Assembly (NCBI RefSeq): GCF_900104515.1
Contig: NZ_FNJL01000001.1
Coordinates: 186,001-250,000 of the forward strand
DNA: 64,000 nt
Reading direction: 5' to 3'
Origin: Paracidovorax cattleyae
GTDB lineage: Bacteria; Pseudomonadota; Gammaproteobacteria; Burkholderiales; Burkholderiaceae_C
The notes under the pieces were generated by a model. That model had not been told where the DNA came from and did no database searches. It worked only from the letters and a program-made list of their open reading frames with translations. Below, piece after piece: positions 1 through 9,232 of the stretch. Positions within the stretch are counted from its first letter, which is position 1, and each line of letters starts with the position of its first letter. Position numbers and translations under genes: made by a program.

Positions 1-1
1 G

Positions 2-520
2 CTGGGCGTGGACGCCAGCGTGCCCGATCCCGACAGGGAAAAGGACCCGAACAAGCGCAGCGCCATGGAGCGCGCGCTGACCTACATGGCGCTGGAGCCC
101 GGCAAGCCGCTGAACGACATCTTCGTGGACAAGGTGTTCATCGGCAGTTGCACCAACAGCCGCATCGAGGATATGCGCGAAGCCGCTGCCGTGGTGAAGA
201 AGCTGGGCCGCAAGGTGGCAGGGAACATCAAGGTGGCCATGGTGGTGCCCGGCTCGGGCCTGGTGAAGGAGCAGGCCGAGCGCGAGGGCCTGGACCAGGT
301 CTTCAAGGCCGCGGGCTTCGAGTGGCGTGAGCCTGGCTGCTCCATGTGCCTGGCCATGAACGCCGACCGCCTGGAGCCGGGCGAGCGCTGTGCCTCCACC
401 AGCAACCGCAACTTCGAAGGCCGCCAGGGCGCGGGCGGGCGCACCCACCTGGTCAGCCCCGCCATGGCCGCCGCCGCCGCGGTGCACGGGCACTTCGTGG
501 ACATCCGCAGGTTCGCCTGA
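2..520 (+). CDS. leuC: 3-isopropylmalate dehydratase large subunit, C-terminal part (cut by window edge)
   Basis: LeuC with LeuD isomerises 2-isopropylmalate to 3-isopropylmalate in leucine synthesis. Only the last 172 or so codons are present and the reading frame runs in from the left edge. The aconitase-type cluster ligands are visible: a cysteine in [10 protein letters not shown] and the CxxC pair in [10 protein letters not shown], followed by the family C-terminal signature [17 protein letters not shown]. LeuD, its partner, follows 160 bp downstream with a small lipoprotein gene between them. The start lies outside the window. Confidence 0.96.
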   Translation: MGVDASVPDPDREKDPNKRSAMERALTYMALEPGKPLNDIFVDKVFIGSCTNSRIEDMREAAAVVKKLGRKVAGNIKVAMVVPGSGLVKEQAEREGLDQVFKAAGFEWREPGCSMCLAMNADRLEPGERCASTSNRNFEGRQGAGGRTHLVSPAMAAAAAVHGHFVDIRRFA

Positions 521-522
521 CC

Positions 523-648
523 ATGAAAACCCTCACCGCCCTGTCCGCGCTGGCCCTGGGCCTGCTGCTGGCCGGCTGCAACACCGTCAAGGGCATGGGC
601 CAGGACGTGCAGCGCGCCGGCAGCGCCATCGAGCGCGCCGCCAAGTAA
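523..648 (+). CDS. entericidin-like small lipoprotein
   Basis: This 41-residue peptide starts with [19 protein letters not shown], a complete lipoprotein signal with a lipobox (LAGC) and the mature cysteine at residue 19. The short mature part ([22 protein letters not shown]) matches the entericidin EcnA/EcnB family pattern of a brief amphipathic helix after the lipid anchor. The ATG sits 3 bp after the leuC stop and leuD begins 34 bp after its own stop, so it should be co-transcribed with the leucine genes. A link to leucine synthesis is not evident; the position may only exploit the operon promoter. The enteric homologues form a bacteriolytic lipoprotein pair, but only one is present here. 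Confidence 0.8.
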   Translation: MKTLTALSALALGLLLAGCNTVKGMGQDVQRAGSAIERAAK

Positions 649-682
649 TCCGATCCGAACCGAAACGCAACGGACACCTGCC

Positions 683-1336
683 ATGCAGAAATTCACCCTC
701 CACAAAGGCCTCGTGGCCCCCATGGACCGCGAGAACGTCGATACCGACGCCATCATCCCCAAGCAGTTCCTGAAGTCGATCAAGAAGACCGGCTTCGGCC
801 CCAACCTGTTCGATGAATGGCGCTACCTGGACCAGCCGGGCCAGCCCGGCGTTCCGGAATCGGCCCGCAAGCCCAATCCCGACTTCGTGCTGAACCAGCC
901 GCGCTACGCGGGCGCTTCCATCTTGCTGGCCCGCAGGAACTTCGGCTGCGGATCGAGCCGCGAGCACGCCCCCTGGGCGCTGGACCAGTACGGCTTCCGC
1001 GCGATCATCGCGCCCAGCTTCGCCGACATCTTCTTCAACAACAGCTTCAAGAACGGCCTGCTGCCCATCGTGCTGCCCGAGGCCACGGTCTCCCGCCTGT
1101 TCGACGAGGTACATGCCTTCCCGGGCTACGAGCTGACCGTCGATCTGGAGCGCCAGGTCATCGTGCACAACCAGGGCGAGGAGATCCCGTTCGAGGTGAA
1201 CGCCTTCCGCAAGTACTGCCTGCTCAACGGCTTCGACGACATCGGCCTCACGCTGCGCCAGGCCGACAAGATCCGCGCCTTCGAGGCGGAGCGGCTGGCC
1301 ACCAAGCCCTGGCTCGCCCACACCATGCCGGCCTGA
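683..1336 (+). CDS. leuD: 3-isopropylmalate dehydratase small subunit
   Basis: LeuD (217 aa, normal for the proteobacterial form) supplies the swivelling domain that completes the isopropylmalate isomerase active site with LeuC. The N-terminal [14 protein letters not shown] and the loop [15 protein letters not shown] are the hallmark substrate-binding segments. It lies between the lipoprotein gene and leuB on the same strand, in a leuCDB operon. The ATG at 683 is the natural start because the conserved [10 protein letters not shown] opening begins there. Confidence 0.97.
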   Translation: MQKFTLHKGLVAPMDRENVDTDAIIPKQFLKSIKKTGFGPNLFDEWRYLDQPGQPGVPESARKPNPDFVLNQPRYAGASILLARRNFGCGSSREHAPWALDQYGFRAIIAPSFADIFFNNSFKNGLLPIVLPEATVSRLFDEVHAFPGYELTVDLERQVIVHNQGEEIPFEVNAFRKYCLLNGFDDIGLTLRQADKIRAFEAERLATKPWLAHTMPA

Positions 1337-1379
1337 TGCCCCGAGACCTTCTTCGCAACCGCACCCAAGAGAACTACCA

Positions 1380-2453
1380 ATGAAAATCGCAGTACTGCCC
1401 GGCGACGGCATCGGCCCCGAAATCGTGGCCGAGGCCGTGAGGGTGCTCGAAATGCTCGACCTTCCCTTCGAGATGGAGTCCGCCCTGGTCGGCGGCGCCG
1501 CCTACGAGGCGCACGGCCACCCCCTGCCCGAGGCCACGCTCAAGCTGTCCCAGGAGGCCGACGCAGTGCTGTTCGGTGCCGTTGGCGACTGGAAGTACGA
1601 CAAGCTCGACCGCCCGCTGCGCCCCGAGCAGGCCATCCTGGGCCTGCGCAAGAACCTGGGCCTGTTCGCCAACTTCCGCCCGGCCATCTGCTACGAACAG
1701 CTCACGCACGCTTCCAGCCTCAAGCCCGAACTCGTCGCGGGCCTGGACATCCTCATCATCCGCGAGCTGACGGGCGACATCTACTTCGGCCAGCCGCGCG
1801 GCCGCCGCACGGCCACCGACGGGCACTTCCCCGGCGCCGAGGAGGCCTTCGACACCATGCGCTACAGCCGTCCGGAGGTCGAGCGCATCGCGCACGTCGC
1901 CTTCCAGGCCGCGCGCAGGCGCAGCAGGAAGGTCACGAGCGTGGACAAGGCCAACGTGCTGGAGACCTTCCAGTTCTGGAAGGACGTGGTCACCGACGTG
2001 CACAAGGAATACCCCGACGTGGAGCTGGAGCACATGTACGTGGACAACGCCGCCATGCAACTGGTGAAGAAGCCCAAGGCCTTCGACGTGGTGGTGACGG
2101 GCAACATGTTCGGCGACATCCTCTCGGACGAGGCCTCCATGCTCACCGGCTCCATCGGCATGCTGCCCTCGGCCAGCCTGAACAGCAGGAACCAGGGCCT
2201 GTACGAGCCCAGCCACGGCAGCGCGCCCGACATCGCCGGCCAGGGCGTAGCCAACCCGCTGGCCACCATCCTGTCGGCGGCCATGATGCTGCGCTTCAGC
2301 CTGAACCAGGAAGCCGCCGCCCAGCGCATCGAGGCCGCCGTGCAGAAGGTGCTGGCCCAGGGTCTGCGCACGCCCGACATCTGGAGCGAAGGCACGACCA
2401 AGGTCGGCACGGCGCAGATGGGCGATGCGGTGGTGAAGGCCCTGGCGCGCTGA
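1380..2453 (+). CDS. leuB: 3-isopropylmalate dehydrogenase
   Basis: LeuB oxidatively decarboxylates 3-isopropylmalate with NAD+ to give the leucine 2-oxo acid precursor. At 357 aa it is full length. The opening [16 protein letters not shown], the substrate-binding [13 protein letters not shown], the metal-binding [15 protein letters not shown] and the NAD-binding [13 protein letters not shown] are all intact. It follows leuD by 43 bp, and a strong intrinsic terminator 26 bp after the stop closes the operon. Confidence 0.98.
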   Translation: MKIAVLPGDGIGPEIVAEAVRVLEMLDLPFEMESALVGGAAYEAHGHPLPEATLKLSQEADAVLFGAVGDWKYDKLDRPLRPEQAILGLRKNLGLFANFRPAICYEQLTHASSLKPELVAGLDILIIRELTGDIYFGQPRGRRTATDGHFPGAEEAFDTMRYSRPEVERIAHVAFQAARRRSRKVTSVDKANVLETFQFWKDVVTDVHKEYPDVELEHMYVDNAAMQLVKKPKAFDVVVTGNMFGDILSDEASMLTGSIGMLPSASLNSRNQGLYEPSHGSAPDIAGQGVANPLATILSAAMMLRFSLNQEAAAQRIEAAVQKVLAQGLRTPDIWSEGTTKVGTAQMGDAVVKALAR

Positions 2454-2479
2454 TACCCGCCTTTTCCCCTTTCGACCAG

Positions 2480-2502
2480 GCGGCCCCCAGGGCCGCTTTT
2501 TT
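2480..2502 (+). terminator. intrinsic terminator after leuB
   Basis: A GC-only 7-bp stem (GCGGCCC at 2480-2486 with GGGCCGC at 2490-2496, loop CCA) runs straight into six T residues at 2497-2502. It ends the leuCDB transcript. Confidence 0.85.
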
Positions 2503-2545
2503 CGTCTGCAGCCCCGCGCATCATGGGTCCGGATGCGCGGTCGGG

Positions 2546-2970
2546 CGGTTCGGCGGCCTGGACATCGCCTTCAATAACGCCGGCACGCTCGGGCCCCTCT
2601 ACCCCACGATCGACATCCATCCGGACGACTGGCGCCGCACGCTGGACACCAATCTCGGCAGCGCATTCCTCGGCGCGCGGCAGCAGATCCCGGCCACAGG
2701 CCCTGGCAGCCGAATACGGCGCCGAAGGAATACGCGTGAATGCGCTGCTGCCCGGCGGCACCGATACGCCCATGGCACGCGAGATGAACGGCAGCCCCGA
2801 GGCCCTGGCCCAGGTGGCCCCGCTGCACGCCCTGCGGCGGCTGGCACGCCCCGAGGAAATCGCGCAGGCGGCGCTCTACCTGGCTTCGGACGCATCGTCT
2901 TTCGTCACAGGCACCGCGATGCTGGTGGACGGGGGCGTACCGTCCTGCGCGGGTGAAAGCGCTGCCACGT
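2546..2970 (+). pseudogene. short-chain dehydrogenase/reductase remnant
   Basis: Two SDR fragments sit in different frames. Positions 2549-2694 read as FGGLDIAFNNAG, with the structural NNAG motif, up to a segment like NLGSAFLGARQQIPA. From about 2696 a different frame reads QALAAEYGAEGIRVNALLPG through LYLASDASSFVTGTAMLVDGG, the usual SDR C-terminus. The Rossmann GxxxGIG start is missing, and so is the stretch between the halves that should hold the catalytic Ser and YxxxK. The gene is therefore broken by N-terminal loss plus an internal deletion that shifts frame. No SDR stop codon survives in place; the second frame runs open to 3167, through the leader-peptide codons. Confidence 0.8.
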
Positions 2971-3048
2971 GTGGTGCGGCCGCGACGCGGACGGGGTGCC
3001 GCTGCCTGCATGCGTATCTCCGCGTACGCCGTGTGTCCGGGTATCCGC

Positions 3049-3054
3049 TAAAAT
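3049..3054 (+). promoter_or_regulatory. -10 box for the asd leader transcript
   Basis: TAAAAT within CGCTAAAATCGCC fits the -10 style seen before several housekeeping genes of this window (lysS, rpsT, argD). No good -35 lies 16-18 bp upstream. Transcription would begin near 3061, just before the leader ATG at 3063. Confidence 0.5.
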
Positions 3055-3062
3055 CGCCGCTC

Positions 3063-3167
3063 ATGTTTGCCGCCCGCCCGTTCGCCCCGAACACCGCCTC
3101 TGCCGCCCTGGCAGGCGTGGCCACGCGCGCAATCACCACCAAAACCACGACCACCATTAAGGGCTGA
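3063..3167 (+). CDS. putative asd leader peptide (Thr/Ile/Lys attenuator peptide)
   Basis: This is a 34-codon open frame from ATG 3063 to TGA 3165-3167. Codons 24-33 (3132-3161) read [10 protein letters not shown]: six Thr, two Ile and two Lys with nothing else between. Threonine, isoleucine and lysine are all made downstream of aspartate semialdehyde, the product of the next gene, asd. A shorter version could begin at GTG 3117 (16 codons), which is a more usual leader-peptide size. An ATG at 3063 would be almost leaderless if the -10 box at 3049 is used. The logic resembles the enterobacterial thrL leader. Function is inferred from codon content and the RNA folds that follow. Confidence 0.6.
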   Translation: MFAARPFAPNTASAALAGVATRAITTKTTTTIKG

Positions 3168-3224
3168 TCCAGCCTGGTTCGTCGTGCGCCCTTCCTGGCC
3201 CTGACGAGCCAGGCGAGCAGTCCC
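3161..3224 (+). promoter_or_regulatory. candidate antiterminator fold of the asd leader
   Basis: An 11-bp inner stem pairs CCTGGTTCGTC (3173-3183) with GACGAGCCAGG (3203-3213), with one G-U pair. An outer stem pairs GGGCTG (3161-3166), which overlaps the leader stop codon, with CAGTCCC (3218-3224) with one bulged T. The outer 3' arm is the 5' arm of the terminator below, so the two folds exclude each other. A ribosome stalled on the Thr/Ile/Lys run would leave 3161-3166 free, while one at the stop codon would cover it. A competing small stem (3194-3199 with 3208-3213) could replace the inner stem in that case. Confidence 0.55.
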
Positions 3225-3243
3225 GGTCGGGCACTGTTTTCTT
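3218..3243 (+). terminator. attenuator terminator upstream of asd
   Basis: CAGTCCC (3218-3224) pairs with GGG-C-ACTG (3229-3236, one bulged C) around the loop GGTC, followed by TTTTCTT (3237-3243). It ends 19 bp before the asd ATG, so it can only act on transcripts heading into asd. Confidence 0.65.
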
Positions 3244-3262
3244 AAACCGAAAGGGCGTTGAA

Positions 3263-4393
3263 ATGAGCAAGTTGGTAGGGTTGGTCGGCTGGCGCGGCAT
3301 GGTCGGCTCGGTCCTGATGGAACGCATGGCGGCCGAGGGCGATTTCGGCCTCATCGAGCCGCTGTTCTTCTCCACCTCGAACGCGGGCGGCAAGGCACCC
3401 GCCGAGGCGAAGAACGAAACCACGCTGCAGGATGCATTCGACATCAACGCCCTCAAGCGCTGCGACATCATCCTCACCGCCCAGGGCGGCGACTACACTA
3501 CGGAAGTCTTCCCCAAGCTGCGCGAAGCAGGCTGGAAGGGCCACTGGATCGACGCGGCCTCCACGCTGCGGATGAAGGACGACGCCGTGATCGTGCTCGA
3601 TCCGGTCAACATGCCCGTCATCAAGGATTCGCTCGCCAGGGGCGGCAACAACTGGATCGGCGGCAACTGCACGGTCAGCTGCATGCTCATGGGCGTGGGT
3701 GCGCTGTACAAGGCCGGCCTCGTCGAATGGATGAGCACGCAGACCTACCAGGCGGCCAGCGGCGGCGGCGCGCAGCACATGCGCGAACTGCTCACGCAGT
3801 ACGGCACGTTGAATGCCGAAGTGCGCTCGCTGCTGGACGATCCGAAGAGCGCCATCCTGGAGATCGACCGCAAGGTCATCGCCAGGCAGCGCAGCCTCTC
3901 CGAGGCCGAGACGGCCAACTTCGGCGTGCCGCTGGGCGGCAGCCTGATTCCCTGGATCGACAAGGACCTGGGCAATGGCATGTCGAAGGAAGAGTGGAAG
4001 GGCATGGCCGAGACCAACAAGATCCTCGGCCAGGGCGAAGGCTTCGGCACCCAGGCCGTGCCGGTGGATGGCTTCTGCGTGCGCGTGGGTGCCATGCGCT
4101 GCCACAGCCAGGCCCTGACGTTCAAGCTGAAGAAGCACGTGCCCGTGGCAGACATCGAGGCCATGATCGCCGCCGACAACGAGTGGGTGAAGGTGGTGCC
4201 GAACACGCGCGAAGCCACGCTCCGCGACCTGACGCCCGTCGCCGTGACCGGCACCATGACCATCCCGGTCGGCCGCATCCGCCAGCTCGCCATGGGCCCG
4301 GACTATATCGGCGCCTTCACCATCGGCGACCAGTTGCTGTGGGGCGCCGCCGAGCCGCTGCGCCGCATGCTGCGCATCCTGCTGGACGCCTGA
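3263..4393 (+). CDS. asd: aspartate-semialdehyde dehydrogenase
   Basis: Asd reduces aspartyl phosphate to aspartate semialdehyde, the branch point for lysine, diaminopimelate, threonine, isoleucine and methionine. The protein is 376 aa and of the Gram-negative type. The N-terminal [16 protein letters not shown] binds NADP, the nucleophile cysteine lies in [12 protein letters not shown], and [14 protein letters not shown] follows. A purine-rich AAAGGG precedes the ATG by about 8 bp. The gene is preceded by a leader peptide and a terminator, which suggests control by the supply of its end-product amino acids. Confidence 0.97.
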   Translation: MSKLVGLVGWRGMVGSVLMERMAAEGDFGLIEPLFFSTSNAGGKAPAEAKNETTLQDAFDINALKRCDIILTAQGGDYTTEVFPKLREAGWKGHWIDAASTLRMKDDAVIVLDPVNMPVIKDSLARGGNNWIGGNCTVSCMLMGVGALYKAGLVEWMSTQTYQAASGGGAQHMRELLTQYGTLNAEVRSLLDDPKSAILEIDRKVIARQRSLSEAETANFGVPLGGSLIPWIDKDLGNGMSKEEWKGMAETNKILGQGEGFGTQAVPVDGFCVRVGAMRCHSQALTFKLKKHVPVADIEAMIAADNEWVKVVPNTREATLRDLTPVAVTGTMTIPVGRIRQLAMGPDYIGAFTIGDQLLWGAAEPLRRMLRILLDA

Positions 4394-4430
4394 ACGCGGC
4401 CTGCTCCGGCCTGAACGCGGCCTGCTCCGG
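4389..4430 (+). repeat. 21-bp perfect tandem duplication across the asd stop
   Basis: The unit CCTGAACGCGGCCTGCTCCGG plus nothing between copies occurs at 4389-4409 and again at 4410-4430. The first copy contains the asd stop codon TGA (4391-4393), so the duplication leaves the protein unchanged and only lengthens the 3' untranslated part. Confidence 0.85.
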
Positions 4431-4482
4431 TATGGCCGGGCGTAACCGGGATACCAGACTCATGCACGCTTTGTTACGAGTC

Positions 4483-4498
4483 GTTGTCCTACGACAAC
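4483..4498. repeat. perfect inverted repeat between asd and fimV
   Basis: GTTGTC (4483-4488) and GACAAC (4493-4498) form a 6-bp stem with a CTAC loop. A partly overlapping GTCGT/ACGAC pairing is also possible. There is no T run after it, so it is a weak terminator candidate; it could instead be a protein site upstream of the fimV promoter. Confidence 0.4.
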
Positions 4499-4560
4499 AT
4501 GCAAAAAAGGCCTCTCGTGCCCCACCCGTGGAGGTGGTCGCGCGGGGCCCGGCACCTCGC

Positions 4561-4589
4561 TTGTCACTGCAAAACATTGATGCTATGGT
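4561..4589 (+). promoter_or_regulatory. sigma-70-like promoter of fimV
   Basis: TTGTCA (4561-4566) and TATGGT (4584-4589) are separated by exactly 17 bp. This is the best-formed -35/-10 pair in the window. Transcription would start near 4596, giving a leader of about 80 nt before the fimV ATG at 4677. Confidence 0.6.
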
Positions 4590-4676
4590 GCTTTTTACAT
4601 ATTTTCACGCGTGAGCGCGGAACCGGGTGCGCCCCGCTTCCGCGCTTTTCGCGGAGGCTCAAAACTTGATCGGCTG

Positions 4677-7493
4677 ATGGCACACATGCATCGTTGGAAA
4701 CTATCTGCTCTGGCCGCGGCGGCCCTCGTCTCGACCGGCTTCTACACCTCCGATGCCAGTGCCCTCTCCCTCGGGCGCCTGTCGGTCCAGTCGGCCCTGG
4801 GCGAGCCGCTGCGGGCCGAGATCGACCTGCCCCAGATCACGGCCGCGGAAGCGGAATCCCTGCGCGCCGCACCAGCCTCCCCGCAGGCCTATCGCGCACA
4901 GGGTCTGGAGGTCTCCCCCACCCTCAACGACCTGCAGGTACGGCTGCAACGCAAGGCCGACGGGTCCATGGTCCTGCGCCTGACGACCAGCCGCCCCGTC
5001 AACGACCCCTTCGTGGACCTGGTGCTGGATACCAGCTGGAACGCGGGCCAGCTCGTGCGCAGCTACACCCTGCTGCTCGACCCGCCTGCCAGCCGCCGCG
5101 AGACTCCGGCCCCCACCGCCACCGCCCAGGCGGGTGCGGCCCCCTCGCCCGTGCCGCAGTCCCCGCCCCGCACGGCAGCGCCCGCGCAGCAGGCGCGCGC
5201 CGAAGCGCCAGCCCAGCCTCCCGCCGCAGTGCCGGCGCCGGCCTCTCCGCCAGCGGCCCGCCCGCAACGCCCTGCCGCCGCGCCGGCGCCAGCCCCTGCC
5301 GCACCCTCGGGAACCCCCGAAAGCGTGGTGGTGCGCCCCGGCGACACGGCCGGCCGGCTGGCCGGCACCTACCGGCCTGCCGGCGTTTCCCTGGACCAGA
5401 TGCTGGTGGCCATGATGCGCGCCAACCCGGACGCCTTCATCCGCGGCAACGTGAACCGCATGAAGTCCGGCGCCGTGCTGGATATCCCGAGCGAGGCGCA
5501 GGCCCGCGCCACCCCGCCCGCGGAGGCGCGGCAGATCATCGCCGCGCAGAGCCGCGACTTCAACGAATTCCGCCGCCGGCTCGCGGGCGCAGCCCCTTCC
5601 GCCGAGGTGGCTGCGGCCGAGCGCTCGGCCAGCGGCCGCGTGCAGACGCAGGTCGAGGACCGCAAGGCCGCCACCGCAGCGCCTGACAAGCTCACGCTCT
5701 CCAAGGGCGCCATGCGCGGCCAGCGCGCTGCGGAAGAGCAGCTGGCGCGCGACAAGCAGGCCGGGGCAGACTCCGCCCGCATGGCCGAGCTGTCCAAGAA
5801 CATCTCGGAGCTGAACAAGCTGGGGGCCGCGTCCGCCCCGGCGGGCGCACCCGCGCCGGCCGCCTCAGCCGCACAACCCGGCCGCATCGCCGTTCCGGTC
5901 GGTGCTCCCCCGGCCTCGGCTCCCGCACCTGCGGCATCCACGCCCGCTCCCTCGCCGGTCCCTGCGCCAGCGCCGGCGGCCAGCGCTCCCTCCGCTGCGC
6001 CGGCTGCGGCCTCGGCAACGGCATCTGCGCCAGCGCCGTCTCCGACACAGGAAACGGCAGCCTCTGCACCAGCGGCGGCCAGCGCCCCTGCGTCCGGAGC
6101 CTCTGCCGCGGCAGCGCCGGCTCCGGCCGTGCGCCCGCAAACGCCTCCCCCGGCCGCGCCGCCGGAAGAGCCTGGATTCCTGGACTCCCTGCTGGAGAAC
6201 CCGATGCTGCCGCTGGCCGGAGGCGGCCTGCTGGCACTGCTGCTGGGCTACGGCGTGTATCGGACGGTGCAGAACCGGCGCAACCGCCACGCGGTGGACA
6301 GTTCCTTCCTCGAAAGCAAGCTGCAGCCAGACTCCTTCTTCGGCGCGAGCGGCGGGCAGCGGGTGGATACCGCCAGCAGCCAGCTCACGACGGGCGCGTC
6401 GTCCATGGCGTACTCGCCCAGCCAGCTCGACGCGGGCGGCGACGTGGATCCCGTGGCCGAGGCCGACGTCTATCTGGCCTACGGCCGTGACCTGCAGGCG
6501 GAAGAGATCCTCAAGGAGGCCCTGCGCCACAGCCCCGACCGTACCGCGGTGCATGTGAAACTGGCCGAGATCTACGCCAAGCGGCAGGACCGCAAGGCGC
6601 TCGACGCCGTGGCCCAGGACGTGTTCCGTCTGACCGACGGGCACGGCGTGGACTGGAACCGCGTCGCGGACCTCGGCCGCAGCATCGATCCGGAAAATCC
6701 GCTGTACCAGCCGGGAGGCCACCCCCCGGTGCTGGGCGACGACGCCGCGCGCCACCTGCCCGCCGAAGGATTCCAGAGCACCCTGACCGACGGCCGCACG
6801 GCCGCCGGCATCGCGGCCGTCGGAGCGGCAGCCGGGGCAGCGGCAGCCACCGCAGCAGCGATGCCGCCCGACCTCGACCTGGACCTGGATCTCGACCTAC
6901 CGGACGATGCGCTGACCGAGGCACCTGCCCTGCCTCCCGCGGCGCCCGGCGCCTTCGCAGCGGCGACGGCTGCGGCCGCGACGGCATCTCCGGCCAGCGC
7001 CGCACCGGCACCCGCAGAGGCCGTGGAGCCCGTACTCGAGTTCGACCCGTCGCCCACCACGCCGCTTCCGATGGCCGGCAGCGCTGCCCCACAGGCCACC
7101 CCCGCCCCGGAGCTGGACTTTCCCGATGACCTGTCGCTGGCGGACTCGGCCCACGCTTCGCTGGAGCCGGGAGCCGCACCCGCTTCGGCCCCCGTTCCCC
7201 TCGAGTTCGATCTGGGCGACCTGTCGCTGGACCTGGATGCGCCCACCGCCGGCCGTGCCGAGCCGTCCACCGCTGGAGCGGAACCCACCCCCGCCGCCAC
7301 GGAGCCTGGCGAGGCAACCGGCGACGCAGCCGGGCTGCCGGACGATCCGCTGGCCACCAAGCTGGCGCTGGCCGAAGAGTTCAACGCCATCGGGGACGCG
7401 GAAGGCGCGCGCACGCTGGTGGAGGAAGTCATCGCGGAATCCTCGGGCGCACTCAAGGCCCGGGCACAGCGCCTGCTGGCCGAACTGGGCTGA
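4677..7493 (+). CDS. fimV: FimV/HubP-type polar hub protein
   Basis: FimV proteins bind peptidoglycan and organise the cell pole, supporting type IV pilus function. The ATG at 4677 opens a signal peptide ([17 protein letters not shown], ending near ASA) and is preceded by GCGGAGG. An in-frame GTG at 4611 would add 22 residues before the signal and is rejected. After the conserved periplasmic domain, a LysM-like module ([16 protein letters not shown]) lies near residues 215-270. A single membrane span ([19 protein letters not shown]) lies near 510-530. Tetratricopeptide-like segments around 590-640 and the C-terminal FimV domain (last 50 residues) are cytoplasmic. Linkers are very rich in Ala and Pro, and there is an acidic LDLDLDLD run. 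The full length is 938 aa. Confidence 0.92.
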   Translation: MAHMHRWKLSALAAAALVSTGFYTSDASALSLGRLSVQSALGEPLRAEIDLPQITAAEAESLRAAPASPQAYRAQGLEVSPTLNDLQVRLQRKADGSMVLRLTTSRPVNDPFVDLVLDTSWNAGQLVRSYTLLLDPPASRRETPAPTATAQAGAAPSPVPQSPPRTAAPAQQARAEAPAQPPAAVPAPASPPAARPQRPAAAPAPAPAAPSGTPESVVVRPGDTAGRLAGTYRPAGVSLDQMLVAMMRANPDAFIRGNVNRMKSGAVLDIPSEAQARATPPAEARQIIAAQSRDFNEFRRRLAGAAPSAEVAAAERSASGRVQTQVEDRKAATAAPDKLTLSKGAMRGQRAAEEQLARDKQAGADSARMAELSKNISELNKLGAASAPAGAPAPAASAAQPGRIAVPVGAPPASAPAPAASTPAPSPVPAPAPAASAPSAAPAAASATASAPAPSPTQETAASAPAAASAPASGASAAAAPAPAVRPQTPPPAAPPEEPGFLDSLLENPMLPLAGGGLLALLLGYGVYRTVQNRRNRHAVDSSFLESKLQPDSFFGASGGQRVDTASSQLTTGASSMAYSPSQLDAGGDVDPVAEADVYLAYGRDLQAEEILKEALRHSPDRTAVHVKLAEIYAKRQDRKALDAVAQDVFRLTDGHGVDWNRVADLGRSIDPENPLYQPGGHPPVLGDDAARHLPAEGFQSTLTDGRTAAGIAAVGAAAGAAAATAAAMPPDLDLDLDLDLPDDALTEAPALPPAAPGAFAAATAAAATASPASAAPAPAEAVEPVLEFDPSPTTPLPMAGSAAPQATPAPELDFPDDLSLADSAHASLEPGAAPASAPVPLEFDLGDLSLDLDAPTAGRAEPSTAGAEPTPAATEPGEATGDAAGLPDDPLATKLALAEEFNAIGDAEGARTLVEEVIAESSGALKARAQRLLAELG

Positions 7494-7542
7494 TGGCCGG
7501 ACAGTCCGCGACCGGGCGGGCCCGGCGTACGGGCGGACGGCC

Positions 7543-8379
7543 ATGAGGGTGGCGCTGGGCGTCAGCTACAACGGCTCGGCCTACCGCGGCTGGCAGAGCC
7601 AGCCCGGGGGAGTGACCGTGCAGGACCGGCTGGAGGCGGCCCTCGCGCGCTTCGCCACGCACGAGGTCTCCACGATCTGCGCCGGGCGCACGGATGCGGG
7701 AGTGCACGGCCTCATGCAGGTGGTGCATTTCGATACGCCGCTGGAGCGCACGCCGTTCTCCTGGGTGCGCGGCACCAACACGTTCCTGCCTCCGGACATC
7801 GCCGTGCAGTGGGCCCGCCCCGTGCCGGAGGCATTCCATTCGCGCGCCAGCGCCATGGCCCGCCGGTATGCCTACGTGCTGCTGCAATCGCCAGTGCGCC
7901 CGAGCGTGGAGTCGGGACGGGTGGGCTGGGTCTTCCACGCCCTGGACGTGAACGCCATGCGCGCGGCGGCACGGCATCTGCTCGGCGAGCACGACTTCAC
8001 CTCCTTCCGTGCCTCCGCATGCCAGGCGAGGTCACCCGTCAAGACACTGCGCCGCATCGAGATCACGCAACGCGGCACGGGTGGGATGCCGGCGGGCCAG
8101 CCCTCGGGCGACCGCAGCGACGTACCCACCTGCTACTGGCGGTTCGAGTTCGAGGGCAATGCCTTCCTGCACCATATGGTGCGCAACATCATGGGGTGCC
8201 TCGTGGCGGTCGGCCAGGGGCAGCACCCGGCGGACTGGATGCACGCCGTGCTGCAGGCGCGCTCGCGGGACGCGGCGGCGCCCACCTTCTCCCCGGACGG
8301 CCTGTACTTTCTCGGTCCGCTCTACGATCCGGTCTGGGGACTGCCCGATCGCACCGCTGCGTATGATTGGCTGGCCTGA
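7543..8379 (+). CDS. truA: tRNA pseudouridine(38-40) synthase
   Basis: TruA makes pseudouridine at positions 38-40 of the tRNA anticodon arm. The catalytic aspartate is in [17 protein letters not shown] near residue 53. The C-terminal domain carries [19 protein letters not shown] 7543 opens [11 protein letters not shown], the usual beginning; longer in-frame extensions run back into fimV and are not real. It lies 49 bp after fimV and before trpF, the standard order in this group. The length, 278 aa, is normal. Confidence 0.96.
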   Translation: MRVALGVSYNGSAYRGWQSQPGGVTVQDRLEAALARFATHEVSTICAGRTDAGVHGLMQVVHFDTPLERTPFSWVRGTNTFLPPDIAVQWARPVPEAFHSRASAMARRYAYVLLQSPVRPSVESGRVGWVFHALDVNAMRAAARHLLGEHDFTSFRASACQARSPVKTLRRIEITQRGTGGMPAGQPSGDRSDVPTCYWRFEFEGNAFLHHMVRNIMGCLVAVGQGQHPADWMHAVLQARSRDAAAPTFSPDGLYFLGPLYDPVWGLPDRTAAYDWLA

Positions 8380-8464
8380 CGGCAGGCCCCGCGGCTGAGC
8401 CGTTGCATTGCCCGGTGCCCGGCGGACCCTGTACGCGCCTGCGGCAGCCCATCCGCATACCTTC

Positions 8465-9232
8465 ATGTCTTCGCCCATGCCTTCATCCGCCCCTGACACG
8501 CCCCTGCCGGACAGCCGGCGCGGCGATGCCCCGGCCCCCCGCACGCGCATCAAGATCTGCGGCATCACCCGCGAGCAGGACCTGGACGCGGCCGTCCAGG
8601 CCGGCACCGATGCGGTGGGGTTCGTGCTGTACCCGAAGAGCCCCCGCGCGGTCACCGTGCAGCGGGCCGCCGCGCTCGCGCGCCGCCTGCCCCCCTTTGT
8701 CACGCCCGTGCTCCTGTTCGTGAATGCCGAAGCCGCGGAGGTGGCGGCCGCCTGCGACGAGATCCCGGGCGCCACCCTGCAGTTCCACGGTGACGAAAGC
8801 CCCGAGGCCTGCCAGGCAGCGGCTGGCGGGGGTCGGCCCTTCGTGCGCGCGGCCCGCATTCCCCTGGACGCTCACGCCCCGGCGTTCGACCTCGTACAAT
8901 TCGCCGAGCAATACTCACGCGCCCAGGCCATCCTGCTCGACGCCCACGTCGACGGCTATGGCGGCGGCGGCAAGGCATTCAATTGGTCACTCCTTCCACC
9001 AAGCGTCGGCTCTCACCTCGTTTTGTCTGGTGGACTCACGCCTGCAAACGTGACCGATGGCATCTTGCAGGTGCGGCCGCGCGGCCTTTCGCTCGCGGTT
9101 GACGTCAGTTCCGGCGTGGAAGCCGAAGGCCCCGACGGCCGTCCGCTGCGGGGCATCAAGGACGCCGGCAAGATCCAACGCTTCATCGCCGCCGTGCGCG
9201 CGGCCGATGGGCATTTTGCGAAGAACGATTGA
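8465..9232 (+). CDS. trpF: phosphoribosylanthranilate isomerase
   Basis: TrpF converts N-(5-phosphoribosyl)anthranilate to CdRP in tryptophan synthesis. The catalytic cysteine is in [12 protein letters not shown] and the aspartate is in [17 protein letters not shown]. The 255-aa form starting at ATG 8465 carries a roughly 25-residue nonconserved Pro/Ser-rich N-terminus; ATG 8477 is a near alternative. The stop codon overlaps the trpB start (TGATG), so the two are translationally coupled. Confidence 0.95.
   Translation: MSSPMPSSAPDTPLPDSRRGDAPAPRTRIKICGITREQDLDAAVQAGTDAVGFVLYPKSPRAVTVQRAAALARRLPPFVTPVLLFVNAEAAEVAAACDEIPGATLQFHGDESPEACQAAAGGGRPFVRAARIPLDAHAPAFDLVQFAEQYSRAQAILLDAHVDGYGGGGKAFNWSLLPPSVGSHLVLSGGLTPANVTDGILQVRPRGLSLAVDVSSGVEAEGPDGRPLRGIKDAGKIQRFIAAVRAADGHFAKND

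Noticed and set aside
587-1411. Long open frames opposite leuD, and many similar frames opposite or shifted from other genes, several over 200 codons.
   Set aside because: They are Arg/Ala/Gly/His-rich shadows caused by high GC, have no domain motifs and overlap well-identified genes.
4611-4676. GTG 4611 as the fimV start, adding 22 residues.
   Set aside because: It would bury the signal peptide behind a charged segment and lacks a ribosome site, while ATG 4677 has GCGGAGG at a workable distance.
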